From: Rhynchosporium graminicola | Taxonomy: Eukaryota > Ascomycota > Leotiomycetes > Helotiales > Ploettnerulaceae | Length of the DNA stretch: 64,000 nt | NCBI GenBank assembly: GCA_900074885.1 | Contig: FJUW01000012.1 | Location: forward strand, 930,001 to 994,000 | Direction: 5' to 3' | Shown here: positions 24,183-36,962 of the stretch, piece after piece | Layout: every line of letters begins with the position of its first letter | Numbering within the stretch: position 1 is the first letter of the stretch | Made by a program: the position numbers and the translations under genes | Notes under the pieces: generated by a model | Databases searched by the model: none | Told to the model about the DNA's origin: nothing | The model's input: the letters and a program-made list of their open reading frames with translations, nothing else

Positions 24183-27100
24183 TTTGGAGCTGTTCTTGGG
24201 TAATTTGCTGGTGCAAGTGCAATCGTTGAGAGTTTATGATGGAATGTTGATAAGACTGATGTGATCACTCTCGGTTTGTAGGGAAGAGTATTGATACTAT
24301 ACAAGATTATCTTTCGGACCTGTTGATGCTAAGTGCTGAATGTTTGATTTAGAAAAGAGGGGTAGTTTGAATCTGGAGAGGAGGTCAATATAGTGGACGG
24401 GAAGCGATGTTTAAGAGGGACCCTCCTTCCTTGGCATGGGATAAAGGCTGGAGGTGCCACTGCCGAAGTTCGATGTTCTCGACCATGATCGCCAGATCTT
24501 CAGATTGTTGCATGGGGTTCGAAGAGTGTTTCTTGCAATTGTGGCTGATGAAAGTGGGCAGAGGTGGAGGAGTTTGTGCCGATCAATGGTTTGTAGGGTC
24601 CGGATGGAATCAGCTGGCTGCAGGCGAATGAACTCGACGCTTCTCCATGACACTTGCTGTCATTTACTATCATTTACTTCGTTGTAAGCGTTAAAGAGTC
24701 TTGAGGAGCCCAGCGGAACCAGACGTCTTCCCACGAGTTTCTGAGAAGCAATGTTGGGGCGTTTCCACATCTACAGCAAACACCCTCGATTCAATCCTCG
24801 GATACAATGATCTATCTAGCGATCAATCACTACTTCTTAGTCCTGAGAACCTCTCCACCCCCAAAACTTTTTCGATCCGAAAACTTCTCAATCCCGGAAA
24901 GAACCAACTCTCTACTCCTACGAGTTAAAGGACAATACCCACGAGCTCCCTGAAATCTCTTGCACATCCAGGCTGCTCCCACGTCATTCGGGGTCCAAGG
25001 GATACGGGGATCAGGCCCCTGAAGACGCCACACTGGGTTCTTACAGGACCCTCAGGACCCTCAGGACCCCTGGATGGCATTTCCCTCGCGCCATGGAAAA
25101 CCTCGTATTTAGCGAGGACAAACAGCTCACAATCCCTCGAGAGTCGACCCACTCCCTTGTCAGAATAGCTTCGCCATTCCGGAATTCGGCGTCGGTACTC
25201 CAGGACGAATCAAAGAACCCCGTAGATCTCTAACTGGATGGGTTTCCATTAGACGATGGAAGTGTTGGGGTTCTTCGAGAATGGACCAGTGCGTTTGTGT
25301 GAGGCTAAGTGGTGTCATTGCCACGGGCCTCGAAAGATGGCAGCTGCTTGCAACTTCATTTGAGCTGCGCATGATTGGATCAGATGCAGACCCTTCTTCC
25401 GAGAAAACAAATAGGGGTCTAGACGAATTGTAACGGAATAAGCTATACTCTGTGTTGTCCTACCAGGCTGATATCTTCTTTAGGAGCTTGCCTATATTTT
25501 CTCAAGCGTCACCACCCGAGGTTGTCAAATCTCCAAAAGACTCTTCCGCGAATCTTCGAGACAGGTTGATGGACGGGTGTTGTAAATGGCCTAGAAGGTT
25601 TGCACTTCTCATTGAAGCAAGCCGAGACTTGTAATGGGTGTCCATATGAGGCCGTCTTCCGGACTCAACCACTGGCCTAGTATGCATGTACTTGCAGATG
25701 CGACTATTTCCGTCTCTACACCACGGCTGCATGTTCCTTTGGAAGAACTCCTTCATAACCTGAAGAGCCTCGAATCGACATCGAAATGTCGAAATGTGAA
25801 AATGCTCAATTCCCGAGGAGAAATCAAGACATATAGTAGCGACGTCACCGTACATACATCCTCCCCATTCTGTCCTCATCTGCACCTCTCATCACAACAA
25901 TGCAGCCTGTATCACAGGGTTGTTAAGCACCAAATGTATGGCCAACGAAGCAGTTCTGCATTCGTCAAATAGTAGAAATTCTAAAATCATAATCTACCTT
26001 AGCCCACATACCTGCAGACTTGACCTGCAGGATGCATTAGTAGCGAACATATCGTGGGAAGGCTCCGGACAGCGCAGCTGGAAAGAGCTTTGAACAATTC
26101 AATCTCCTCTCCTCAAGGACTCGGAATTGTACGAGTTTCTGTTTTGACAGCCCATTTTGTCGGGTGTGTTTGGGACAGGATTTTCGAGCCTGTGACTGCG
26201 AACAGATGCAAGAAATCATAGATGAAGATTAGAATACACTCTTCTACGGAATACTCGGTTGCTTCCACAACTGAGGGAGGGGAGTTGAAAGAGGATCTGC
26301 GCAGTGGAAATTGATATCCCTAGATCGTAGCAGAGGCGCAAATTGCTGGAGATAGGACAGGGTGATTTATGTCTGTCTACCTTGGCGATATCGCTTCCGG
26401 CCGGAAGGCCTGGAGCTCAAATCAAATGTACCGGATGAAAGGGAGATTGAAGTATCAAGCGGCTCTGACACGTCAAGAGCGAATTCTGGGCTGAAAAATT
26501 ATCTTACGAGCCGATCCGTAAGTAGCACAACTTTCTTGGAATCTTTTCACTCGTAAGAATTTCAGCTTTGGGTTGCAAAGCAACTGTGTTCCGGATTATC
26601 ATGTTTGACAGTCGCTTGCCAGGCTCTAGGCTAAGAAGACTCCGAAGCCACTTTCTATGGTTCGAAGAATATCATAATTGAAATTCATTCGAGAACTAGA
26701 AGAAGCATCAGGCGGACTGAGCGACACTCATAGGCCAATTCCATTGGCTGCTATTCGAAGTGTTGCCACCTTCAGGGGGAATACGTGATGTACTCTATGA
26801 GCTTTGAGCTCCAGTGCAGAGTGACTTTTCAAGGCCAAGTAGTGAGGCTAAGACGCTAAGGAGTTCGGATCTGGAGACTGCCAAGAGGAGTGTTGAAGTA
26901 TGAAAAGGAGCCATCCAAGTCGTACTGCGCAAGCCAGCTCGTTGATGAGGAATTAAGCTTTCCATTTGATTTTCTTGGCGGTCGATTATTTGCATGAAAA
27001 GGTATGTTTTATGATTCGGTTGTGATGAAATGGGCCAGGGTTATGGTGTTAATCTATTGTTGGATTTACTTCGGAAACATTGAAAAGAATTGGCGCAGTA

Positions 27101-27256
27101 AACCGTGACAATCTAGTGTGAAATTACCCTATGCCGTGCCAGGTCGAGGAAACGGGAAAAAGAAGAATGAGACCGATCAACGGGACGATTTACCCTCAAC
27201 AATATCGAGACTTTGAGAATTGCTTGTGAATCGAATTTTTCTAAGTAAAGCGTAGA
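24183..27256. other. Intergenic region
   Basis: It contains the bHLH promoter (24183 onward). It also holds a short tandem motif, three copies of tcaggaccc, near 25042-25068. The frames at 25502-25885 (minus) and 25634-25972 (plus) overlap and match no family. No supported gene. Confidence 0.4.
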
Positions 27257-29493
27257 TCATGGTGTAAGGAGCGCGGGACCAGGCTTCTCGTCCGCAAGCA
27301 ACTTCTTAAGTGCCTCGACTGTAATCTCTAGAACCTCCTGGCTCCTAGACTTCTTCAGACACTCCTTAAGAGCATCTACTCCGCCTGCCTCCCTCACCTT
27401 CTTAATTCCCCACTCCCCAACTTTGTCTGGTGCTGTAACAACATTGAGAATACAAACGATGCCACGATGCCGTAATTCTTCCTGATCCTCTTTACACAAC
27501 CCTAGCAAGAGTGGTACACCTCTTTCACGTTCCAGGATTGCATTGACAGCAGTGTCCCATTCAGTGAGACTGGCCATCGCACCGCCAGCTGCTCGTCTCG
27601 TCTCGAAATCCTCGGAGTCGGTCAGCGCGAGCAGGATATGCATTCGTTGACTAGCCTGCCTGCTTCCATCCGCGAATTTTGCGACGCCTTCTGGTGCTTG
27701 CATGAGGTTGCAAATCAGCTCAACAGTAGCTCTGGTTACCAATTTGTTATTTGATAGAAGTAATTCTTCGATTTGTGGAAAGGCAATTCGAATAATGGGG
27801 TTTCGAGCTGTGTCGTCTGTTGAGGCGAGGTTGGTCAATGCCAGAAGTGATTCGAATACTGGTAGAAGATCTCGATGTTCCACTGACGGATCATCCCCAA
27901 GGATGAGTAGAAGTGGTCGAACCGCGGAAGTCACCGACAGCGGATTGGAGCCTCCAAATACGTGCTGAGGGTTGGTAGATATGAGGATGCGAGCTAGAGC
28001 ATGAGCTGTTGTTCGACGTGCTGGGAAATTTTCAGTTGGAAACACAGAGTAGGCATGGAGAAGAAGCTTTACGGCTCCTTGCTGAGCAATTTGGCCCCGG
28101 ATTTTGGTAGTCCTCGATAGGGAATTGACAACCGAAACAACCAGCATCAGCGATGCCGGTGATCCGTGCTGGCTATGAGTGACAAGCGTTGGAACAACGC
28201 CCGCGTTAAACACAGCTTGACAGCGTTTCGAAACATACTCATCATCGTTCAGTGGATCTGGCCTGGAAGACTTGGAGGCATTGGCATAAGCCTTGAGTTG
28301 AGTCATGCGTTTTTGCTCCTCTGTCAGAGAGGGTTGATAGTTTGTGAGATTAACAAAGATGGTAAGTGCTCCATAGGTCGCAGGTGACTTTGCAGGTGAT
28401 TCGATTAAGGCCTTGATCAGGTTCTTCAAGAAAGACGTATCTGAGGCCAAGCTCTGTTTAACTTTTGGTTGTAAGGATGCGTAAGCTAAGCCCTCTATTG
28501 AGCTGTTTTGAGAAGTGCTTGAAGATATCATGTTTCTGAACATATCAGAGAGTTCCTCTATACTGGTCATTACTGGTTGTATTCGTTCCTCTTCCCCCGC
28601 TTTCGGGGCCGATGTAACAGCCTTTAGTCCTGAAGTTAGTTAGACTACTTTCACCAAAGGTATAAATATTGTTTGGACTACGAAATGAAGTCATCAAAAT
28701 CGCTTACCTGAAGCTTGGCTAAGACAACAGCTGCCAGATTTCTAACCTCCTCAGAATGGATTCGTTGCTGAATGGACCCATCTTCCACAACATGTTGTCT
28801 ATCAGGGGACGACACATCGACAGTAGAAGCAGGGACATCGGTGACAATTTCGTCTAGCCACTCTGTACAGTACTTCTTGACAGCTTCTCGGCAAGGTGTA
28901 TTCATGCAGGCAGCATTGAGCATTTCCAGAGCAGCTTGCTCAACCTTTCTGCTCTTCCATTTCCTCCTCATGAGAGGTCCGAGATTACCCACGAAGCCCT
29001 CACTCAAAAAGAGTTCGGCTATGACGTCCGGCACAATGGGAAAGAGGGAAGCCGCAACTGAAAATGCCGTGATGAAGTCATCGTATGTGCCTTTACCAAC
29101 AGTAGTGTTAAAGAAGCCGGACAAGGCCTTGACACCTTTATTTCCAGCCGCCTTGAGATAGGCCGAAGTAGTCAAGGTAGCATGACCTCGTACACTTGAT
29201 GTCTGTCTCATGTCAAGGTAACTTAGGATGGTCTCCAAACAATCTGTATCGAGCAGTTCGTATAGAGGCTTGTGTGGCTCTGGATTCCTGGTTTCATCGG
29301 AGGAATCATCCGTGAGTAGCTTGGTAAGTCTGTTCAATTCTCTGCAGGTTTCCTCGTCTTCTTGCCCGCCTTCCATAAGCCGTGCAAGAAGTAGTAATGT
29401 TCGGTCCTCCAGGGAGTCATTCGCTTGCTCAATTGCTTCCGGGGTTGGAGGAACGCTGGGATCAGCATCTATGATGACTTGGGAAGGAGACAT
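27257..29493 (-). CDS. cro1: UCS-domain myosin chaperone, CRO1 / She4 type
   Basis: UCS proteins (UNC-45, CRO1, She4) bind and stabilise myosin motor domains and are needed for actin-based processes and septation. Exon 1 (29493-28708) and exon 2 (28621-27257), joined across an 86-bp intron, give 716 residues, close to Podospora CRO1. The protein is all armadillo-like helices. Recognisable UCS segments are EEEVRNLAAVVLAKLQ-type helices before the junction, the stretch RCQAVFNAGVVPTLV, and RRTTAHALARILISTNPQHV through RRAAGGAMASLTEW near the end. Frame dictates the acceptor: the first AG (CTTCAG, 28629) would give an immediate stop, whereas the next AG (TAAAG, 28622-28623) keeps phase and yields KLQ-AVTSAPK. 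It is divergent from TFB4. Confidence 0.9.
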
Positions 29494-29880
29494 TTTGGAA
29501 TTTAGAATGTCCTATTTGTCGACATACGTCCAGTAAGATACCAAATCCTTCGAGGACTCAATTGATCGACGAGCGATAGGAATGATGGAGTTTGATGATC
29601 CAAGAGATAAAGGATACTTCGGACCGAACTCCATATAATTGTGTAGCCTCATCACGGGACCAGGCGTCATCGACTGCATGTGGAATTCACGAAGGGTACC
29701 AAACCCAAACTTTGGTGCATGAACAGCAAGGAAGTCCAATTCACTCAGCGGGACTGGCTAGAGTAGTCGCCTAAAATGTACGAGAGTGTTTTCTACGACT
29801 AGGTCACCAGCGACATCGACTTGAGTCTGAAAAAACTGCATTCAAGTTCGCAAGGCTGACGTGCCTTGTCTGCCTCGAAC
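29494..29880. promoter_or_regulatory. Divergent promoter CRO1 / TFB4
   Basis: These 387 bp lie between two head-to-head start codons and must supply both promoters. No TATA box is obvious. Short open frames inside it (29512-29739 minus, 29592-29774 plus) are treated as chance. Confidence 0.55.
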
Positions 29881-31084
29881 ATGAACGCGGTAGATGGCTC
29901 AGAGCATTATGAAGTGACTTCCACAGGTCAATATTCCCCTCATTCTCCTATTCTACAGACTAAAAATATCTGCAGCCGCGACGCCTTCCCTCCTAGTTAT
30001 CGTCCTCGACACCAATCCCCACGCCTGGGCCCTCCTCAAATCGACCCTGCCTCTCCCCAAAGCAATAGCCAACATCCTCGTCTTCATAAACGCGCACCTA
30101 GCATTCAACAACGCGAACCAAGTCGCCGTTATAGCATCGCATAGCCATCGCGCCGCATGGCTATACCCTACTTCCCCCTCGATGGCCGAATCGGTATCCG
30201 AAGATGTCGAAATGTCCGATGGACCAGGAACGGCCTCGAATATCGACGATGCGAACAAATACCGCCCGTTCGCGCTTATAGAAGACAGTCTTCTCACCTC
30301 TCTTCGTAGCCTTATTTCTACAACTACGGAAGACGATGTCGGGAGCACGAGTACGACACAGATGGCCGGAGCTCTTACTCTGGCATTATCATACATCAAT
30401 AAAGCGTCAACTGCTTACTCCGGTATAGCTACGGAAGAGAAACCCCTTGCCTCGACCGCAGAGAACAAGGATGTTGTTGGTTTACAAAGTCGCATACTAG
30501 TCGTTTCTGTATCTGGAGATTTGGCACACCAATATATCCCCATCATGAACACCACATTCGCTGCGCAGCGGCTACGGATACCAATCGATATATTGAAGTT
30601 GGCGGGAGATACCGTGTTTCTACAGCAAGCTTCGGATGCTACGAAGGGGGTGTATATGCAGTTACGGAATCCAGAGGGGTTGTTGCAGTATTTAATGATG
30701 GCATTTCTCCCGGATCAGATGGCGAGGAAACATCTTATTGCTCCGACGCAGGAAGTGGTGGATTTTAGAGCTGCTTGTTTTTGTCACCGGCGGGTGGTGG
30801 ATATTGGGTTCGTTTGCAGTATATGCTTGAGCAGTAAGTACCTCTGGCATATGTTGAATGTGACTTGATGTACAAGATATATGCGCCGCTCGACGATCTA
30901 ATATGCTGCAATAGTTTTCTGCTCGCCTCCAGAAGGAGCAATATGTTTGACGTGCTCGACGCATCTTGCGCTAGGAGACTATGGTTCAAAGCCAGCGGTT
31001 GTGCCTCGAAAGAAGAAGAAAAAGAAGAAGATCAATGGAGCGGAAACTGGGAGTGCAAGAGGAACACCAGCTCCTGGAGAATGA
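29881..31084 (+). CDS. TFB4: TFIIH core subunit Tfb4 (p34 homologue)
   Basis: Tfb4 is part of the TFIIH core, acting in RNA polymerase II promoter opening and nucleotide excision repair. Exons 29881-29926, 29976-30833 and 30915-31084 give 357 residues. The product starts MNAVDGSEHYEVTST-AATPS, then shows the von Willebrand-like fold start LLVIVLDTNPHAWALL. It continues with VAVIASHSHRAAWLYP and ends in the cysteine-rich module (CFCHRRVVDIGFVCSICLS, then IFCSPPEGAICLTCST, about 281-315). A lysine-rich tail (PRKKKKKKINGAE) follows. The first donor is the unusual GTCAAT; it is chosen because it is the only junction that restores the family frame. The second intron splits the zinc module. An acidic insert around residues 90-110 (SVSEDVEMSDGPG) is typical of fungal forms. 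Confidence 0.95.
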
Positions 31085-31537
31085 GGAAAGGGCTGTTTTT
31101 TGTGGTGTTTACCTCGCTGTGTTTAGACGCATACTGGATCAATGAATTCAGGTCCTAGAATGAAGCACCGTCATCCTGCAATTTTACCTTACCAAGGGTG
31201 TCTTCTGGTGCTGTGATCATAGCCTGATAAATTCTAGATGAGGATAGCACAGTCAAGGCTCGATCATTAGATGTAGTGTTTGTGAAGACTCTCAATTCTA
31301 CGTAGCAAGCATGCGAGGATGCGACCCCTCGGAACAATCTCCACCAGTCTAATTTACGAGACACCTGCCTCATGATATCTACCCTGTTTTGACGGCTTGA
31401 GACAATGTGATCTTCTCTGTAAACCACAAACAATGCAATTTATGCCACGAGGCATCCATAAGTCATAGGCTCGACCACACCAGGTCTAGGCCATCTACCA
31501 AACGCCATGCTAAGACAAGTGCAGCCCTATTCATGTC
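31085..31537. other. Convergent intergenic region TFB4 / threonine aspartase
   Basis: These 453 bp lie between two facing 3' ends. No gene, RNA or repeat is recognised. Confidence 0.5.
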
Positions 31538-33559
31538 TCAATCAACTCGAATTTTTCTGCCTCCTTGCACAACACCACCATGGTCGCCGATTCTCGACAT
31601 AACACATTTAGCTTCCCTTTCCCTTGAATGCATGGACGCAAGTGCGAAAGAGTCGGTATTATGTGCAAAGTGGAGGAAGAATCCGTACGGCGTCTTCTTG
31701 ACTGCCATTACACCAATGGCACCTGCCGAGTTACTCCCAACGACGCCTGGGTGGCCCATGAAGTCAGCTTGGACGAAAGATATCATAGCCTCCTCTTCGG
31801 TAGCTTCAATATCTGCACCACCCTCGGCACGTCTGGTGTTGTGGTAGAGTCTCTCTGCGCACCTCTGTGAAGCCATGGTAGTCGCCATATGCTCACCGGT
31901 CCCACTTGTAACAGCCGCTACAGTGATGCCCTCCTCGTCTGCTTCATCGGCCGGAATGACGGCACTTCCGATGCCAACGAGAGCGGCGGGCCCAACACGA
32001 CCACGGTGCTTCATACCTATACCTCCAGATGACGATCCTGCGGCGATATGTCCGTACATGTCGATGGCAATAGCACCAACGGTATCCGTGATGGCGTCTT
32101 CATCCTCTCTCCGAGAGAATTTCGTAGGAGACTCGACGGTGCCCTCTTCAAAGAACGCACGAGAAGGTTGGATGTCGGAGATATCCATCTCCGGAGGAGA
32201 CCACTGGCCATCACTGCTACCAGGTCTGGAGGCATCTCTCAAGCGGAATTCGGTCTTACTCATAGAAACATCAGGCGAAGCCTTGTGCATGTCGGCATTT
32301 GGACCAAGTAATGAATGAGTACGTCTGTCCTCACTGGGCTGGGTGCCATATTTTGGTCGTTTTGCAGGAACTCCAGTTGGTGAGTTACCACGGGATCGGG
32401 GGCCGATAGCGCTAGGCAATGCTGATGGACTGGGAGAACGAAGAGATGGGCATGGATCTTGGTTGCATAGCTCTCGCCCTGGAGTAATCGATGGGGACAA
32501 TGCGGGGGAGTCTGGTTGGCCCTCGTTCCATGTGCCATTCAGAATGGCATTAGTATGGTCTCGCCGTTGCTTAGCGCGGACTCTCTCTTCATACTCAACA
32601 GCTACCTCGTCCGCTTGGCTATTGCTTGCACTTGAAGTTGGTGTCATGCGGCCACCACTTTCAACGCGTCTCAAATCTTCTCGCCAGCGTACATATCGGT
32701 CTCGAGCATTTCGAGAGACAAGCATCTCATGTGGAACAACGGGAATTCCATGCTCCCAGGCAAAGTCGGTAGCACCTTGACCAACGAGGAGGTTTGGGGG
32801 AACTCGTCGAAGAGAAAGCGGCTTGCTAGAAGCTTCAAGAATTGCTCGAGCCAAATGAATTGGATTTTTAATCTCTGAATGACGCATCAGTGATGTGTAT
32901 CAAAGAGACTTTGGGAGAACTTACGGGCAGTAGCACCGCAAGCGCCACTCCGACCAAGGTAGTCAACAACGGTAGCATCACACTCTACAACACCATCGAT
33001 TGCCAAATTGCTACCATAACCAGCATTAGTGATCTCTTTGTCTTCAAGCACCTTAATAGCAGCTTCGACGGCATCAACTGCTGTTCCACCTCCTTGAAGA
33101 ACACGCATTGCCATTCGCGCAGCACTGAAGATTCATTAGCACGATTGTGCCGCGTGATGTATGGCACAGTCCGACATACCTATCGCAAGCCCCAAGATGA
33201 ATGTGCTCATTGGTAGTGCTATGGTAACCAGCGCCAGCATGAACAAAGATGGCAGCTACGTTTCCCTGTTGGTTTAATTGGTGACTTCGTCTGAATAATC
33301 TATCTGTTGCTCCATCCATGTTTGGGCTAACTTCAGGCATGTGTGACAGAGCTTGGGGAAAGATATTGGCACGCGGCGTCGTCAATGGATCCCACACCTG
33401 AGTGTTGTTTATGAAGGGTGGAGGGATGATCTCGAGGTATTGCTCTTGAAACTTGCTGAACGAATTCTTCAGACCTCTATGTATCTTTCGAAGCTGCGTA
33501 CGAGCAGATCCAAATCTGACGGAGGTTGAGTCTCGGCCTGTTTGGTGGAGCTGTGGCAT
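31538..33559 (-). CDS. Threonine aspartase / L-asparaginase-2 family Ntn-hydrolase with long insertion
   Basis: Exons 33559-33180, 33124-32925 and 32874-31538 give 638 residues. N-terminal family signatures are NVAAIFVHAGAGYHS, MRVLQGGGTAVDAVEAAI and TNAGYGSNLAIDG. The autocleavage and nucleophile site is DTVGAIAID near residue 456, followed by the substrate loop GHIAAGSSSGGIGMKHRGRVG. The family is made as a precursor that cleaves itself before this Thr, which then becomes the N-terminal nucleophile. Taspase-1 is a site-specific endopeptidase; others hydrolyse asparagine or isoaspartyl peptides. Here the region between the alpha subunit and the Thr (about 270-450) is a Ser/Pro-rich disordered insertion, making the precursor clearly longer than the usual 310-420 residues. 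Which substrate is used cannot be read from the sequence. It is divergent from ARP3. Confidence 0.92.
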
Positions 33560-34674
33560 GAGAACTACCGGGTCTGGGAGGTAGGAAAAGAGCCCGGGGG
33601 TTGCAAAGGAAGTGGCAGTATCGCGTTTGATGTATGACAGCTGAAGATAGGACCTAGATCGAGGCTTGGGCAGGGAATTGATGAAAGTTAGAAATGTGCT
33701 AATTTGGGCGTGACCGTATGAGGATTGGAGTCACTCGGCCGAGATGATGTGCGATCGAGTTTGGGTATCCTCGAGGGCTTGCAGGTACGCGAAATACAAG
33801 GTGTGTTCCGTCACAATAGGGAATAGGAAAAATGAAGAAATTGGGGACGTGATTTCAGAATTTCAGGAGTGAACGCGGTCGACACTGATTACAGGGTCAG
33901 TACAAGAAGAACCCAAAGATTGCTGCATGTATACTTACAAAGCTGCTACCAAGATTTGCAGGTGTCGCTGTCCTAGGAATTATGAGAATCAATCCAACAC
34001 ATCAACATGCCCAGGTTTGAGGATGTTGAGATGAAATTCAAGCTGAGTAACGAATGTAGGACGGCCCTGATGGAGTCATGCAGGGAGAGAGAAAGCCGCA
34101 ACAAAGTGAAACGAGTGACTTGGGAAGTGAGGCTTTGGAAACAATGCGAAAGGATATTGGCATTGGTGTTGATGTTGAAAGATGGAAGACTGCAGAAGGT
34201 GAAGAAGCAGATGAACAACTCAAGATCTGGAGGGCTCGAAGCTCTGAGGAACCGGATCCAAATCAAGAAGTCGCCTTACTTATACTTCCTGTTGCCATAC
34301 TCACAACCGCGCCTTACCTACATTATCATTGCACCAAATTTTGACTGATCCGGGTCTAGAGAGAGAGGCAGCTCAAGAGGAAGGAGGAGCCTTCAAGACG
34401 ATGTTGTAGAGCACGTGACCTCAAAGTCCCCACCATAGATGCACGTTGGAGGCAGCGGGGTTGGGTTCGCTGTGGCTGTGGCTGTCTGCGATTACTTATA
34501 CCTAGACGATGCCACACATCCGCATACGTCCCGGGCTACAGTATCTCTCGACCCTTCATGACCGACAAGCATCTTGACGACCTCGAATCTCAGAAGCAGG
34601 ATCCCCCTCCTACATCGGTCGCATAACTTTTCCGAAGAGGTGGAAGTGCGCTGCACAACCTTTACTCCTCCAAC
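33560..34674. promoter_or_regulatory. Divergent promoter region threonine aspartase / ARP3
   Basis: These 1.1 kb separate two head-to-head genes. Two overlapping plus-strand frames at 34007-34348 (113 codons) and 34078-34344 (88 codons, acidic, ending in a hydrophobic stretch) are open, but I recognise no family. They may be an unannotated short gene or chance. Confidence 0.4.
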
Positions 34675-36337
34675 ATGGCTTCTCATACTCCAGCCGTTGT
34701 CATGGACAAGTAGGTTCTCCCAACCTAGAATGTAGCTCTCTACAAGAGTAGACTGGCTCGGTATGCACGCATTGAATATGGCTAATCATTTCTTTTCAGC
34801 GGTACCGGTTTCTCCAAGCTCGGTGGGTTGACTCAAATGGCATCTGATACTATCCGTAAGCTGATCAATGTACAGGCTTCGCCGGCAACGACTCTCCCTC
34901 CTTCGTCTTTCCAACAGCGATTGCAACAAAAGGTCCTGCCGGAAGTGCTGGTGCGGGCTCGGGATCCGGACGCCCAGCTGTAGCAAACAAGCCGTCATAT
35001 CTTACTGGGGGAGCTGGGCAGGGTGGGCATCTCAACATGAAGCGTGGCACTGAGGATCTAGACTTCTTCATCGGTGATGAAGCACTTGCAGCAGCCAACG
35101 GACCAGGTACGTACGACGACAATGAGGCGGGAGCAGGTTGTTGACTCCGCTAGGCTATAACATCAACTACCCTATTCGACACGGTCAGATTGAAAACTGG
35201 GTAAATATATGCGTCATTGTATATGAGATGTGGTAATTAACTAGCATAGGATCACATGGAGAGATTCTGGTCAAATTCCATCTTCAAATATCTTCGAGTC
35301 GAGCCGGAAGATCATTACTTTCTCTTGACTGAGCCTGTGAGTATATTTCCATACAGCTCAAAGTGCGTGCTGACAGGACTAATAGCCTCTCAACCCCCCC
35401 GAGAACCGTGAGAACACGGCCGAAATCATGTTCGAATCTTTCAATTGTGCCGGACTCTATATTGCGGTACAAGCAGTTCTGGCTCTGGCAGCTTCTTGGA
35501 CGTCGTCGAAGGTTTCAGATCGTTCCTTGACAGGAACAGTAATTGACTCTGGAGATGGTGTCACGCATGTGATCCCAGTGGCCGAAGGTTATGTTATTGG
35601 ATCTTCGATTAAGTCCATCCCAATCGCTGGTCGAGACATCACATACTTCGTGCAGTCTCTTCTGCGAGACAGAGGCGAGCCCGATTCTTCATTGAAGACG
35701 GCAGGCGAAATCAAAGAGGAATACTGCTACGTCTGCCCTGACATTGTCAAGGAATTCTCCCGGTTCGATAAAGATCCTACACGATTTGCGAAACATCAAG
35801 TCACTCAACCCGGTGGTCGCAAAGTGACTGTTGATGTTGGCTATGAACGCTTCCTTGCACCCGAAATTTTCTTCAACCCCGAAATATACTCCTCTGACTT
35901 CTTGACTCCTCTTCCCACAGTAGTTGACACTGTAATCCAATCCTCACCGATTGATGTTCGGCGAGGGTTGTACAAGAACATCGTTCTGTCCGGTGGAAGC
36001 ACGTTATACAAGGATTTCGGGCGACGACTACAACGTGATATCAAGCATCTTGTGGATGACAGAATCAGGGCAAGTGAAGCCCGGAGTGGAGGGGCACGAA
36101 GTGGTGGTTTGGAAGTGCAAGTCATTTCTCACAAGCGACAACGGCATGGCCCGTGGTTCGGTGGAAGCTTATTAGGCCAAACACCAGAATTCAGGAGTTA
36201 TTGCCACACGAAGGCTGGTAAGTTCTCCATTTTAACTTGTGGTTTTGCTTTACTAATTCTCATAACCAGAATACGAAGAGATCGGACCTTCTATTGTGCG
36301 AAGGTTCGCGTTATTGGGAGGCCCAGGTGGATCATAG
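34675..36337 (+). CDS. ARP3: Actin-related protein 3, Arp2/3 complex
   Basis: Arp3 is one of the two actin-like subunits of the Arp2/3 complex, which nucleates branched actin at endocytic patches. Seven exons (34675-34709, 34800-34822, 34876-35106, 35154-35200, 35250-35336, 35386-36217, 36270-36337) join in phase to 440 residues. The start reads [20 protein letters not shown], with the phosphate-binding loop, then [16 protein letters not shown]. Later motifs are [40 protein letters not shown], the second phosphate loop [17 protein letters not shown], the nucleotide motif [19 protein letters not shown] and the end [13 protein letters not shown] Gly/Ser/Ala insertion near residues 35-50 is the usual fungal Arp3 feature. 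Exon 2 is only 23 nt. The annotation is secure. Confidence 0.97.
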
Positions 36338-36962
36338 GCAGAATACATCGATGGTTGAGTCGACAGATGACAACGAGTGGATGGCGATATGAAACGTCTA
36401 CGAAAATGATGATAGACTTGAGCGATGCAAGAAGCGCAATGAATTTAAAAGCTTTTTGTCGAAATGAATACAGTCTTTCAATGTTCATTTCGTGGTTGTT
36501 GACTAGGCTCGGTTAGAGCCAATTAACCGTTGACGCAGATCGAAGATAAGACATGTGGATCTAAACAATATCAGAAGGAATATCAAGGACTTGAACCTGG
36601 AAATTAAATCTTTTGTAAAAATTTCGGTTTCAAATATGTCCTTGATAGTGGTTTACTCTCAGAACAATTGGGAAGCTCTGGCTTGTGGAGGCTGAGCTGG
36701 ACCTCGGAGGTTGATTTTTCGGTAGATTATTGATCAGCTTCCCCGCAAATTCATGATTACGGCTGCTGGGAAACATGCATCGCAACATCCTTTCTATATT
36801 GATCAGACAGTTGCACCAACAATTTAATCGAAACGACCGAATAATACAAACTCATATATTGAAGTATCCCACTTGAGCATCTGTATTAGTCCGTGGTAGC
36901 TACTTCATTGGTGCACCCAAGCATCCCACGGCATCTCATCTATCCCTTCACTAACCATCAAG
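36338..36962. other. Intergenic region ARP3 / enoyl-CoA isomerase
   Basis: It holds the ARP3 3' UTR and the promoter of the downstream gene. No further feature is recognised. Confidence 0.5.

Noticed and set aside
31875..32780. Plus-strand frames of 147 and 145 codons
   Set aside because: They are antisense shadows of the threonine aspartase coding exon.
34007..34348. 113-codon plus frame between the threonine aspartase and ARP3 genes
   Set aside because: It competes with another open frame on the same strand, shows no family and lies in the divergent promoter; kept only as a note.
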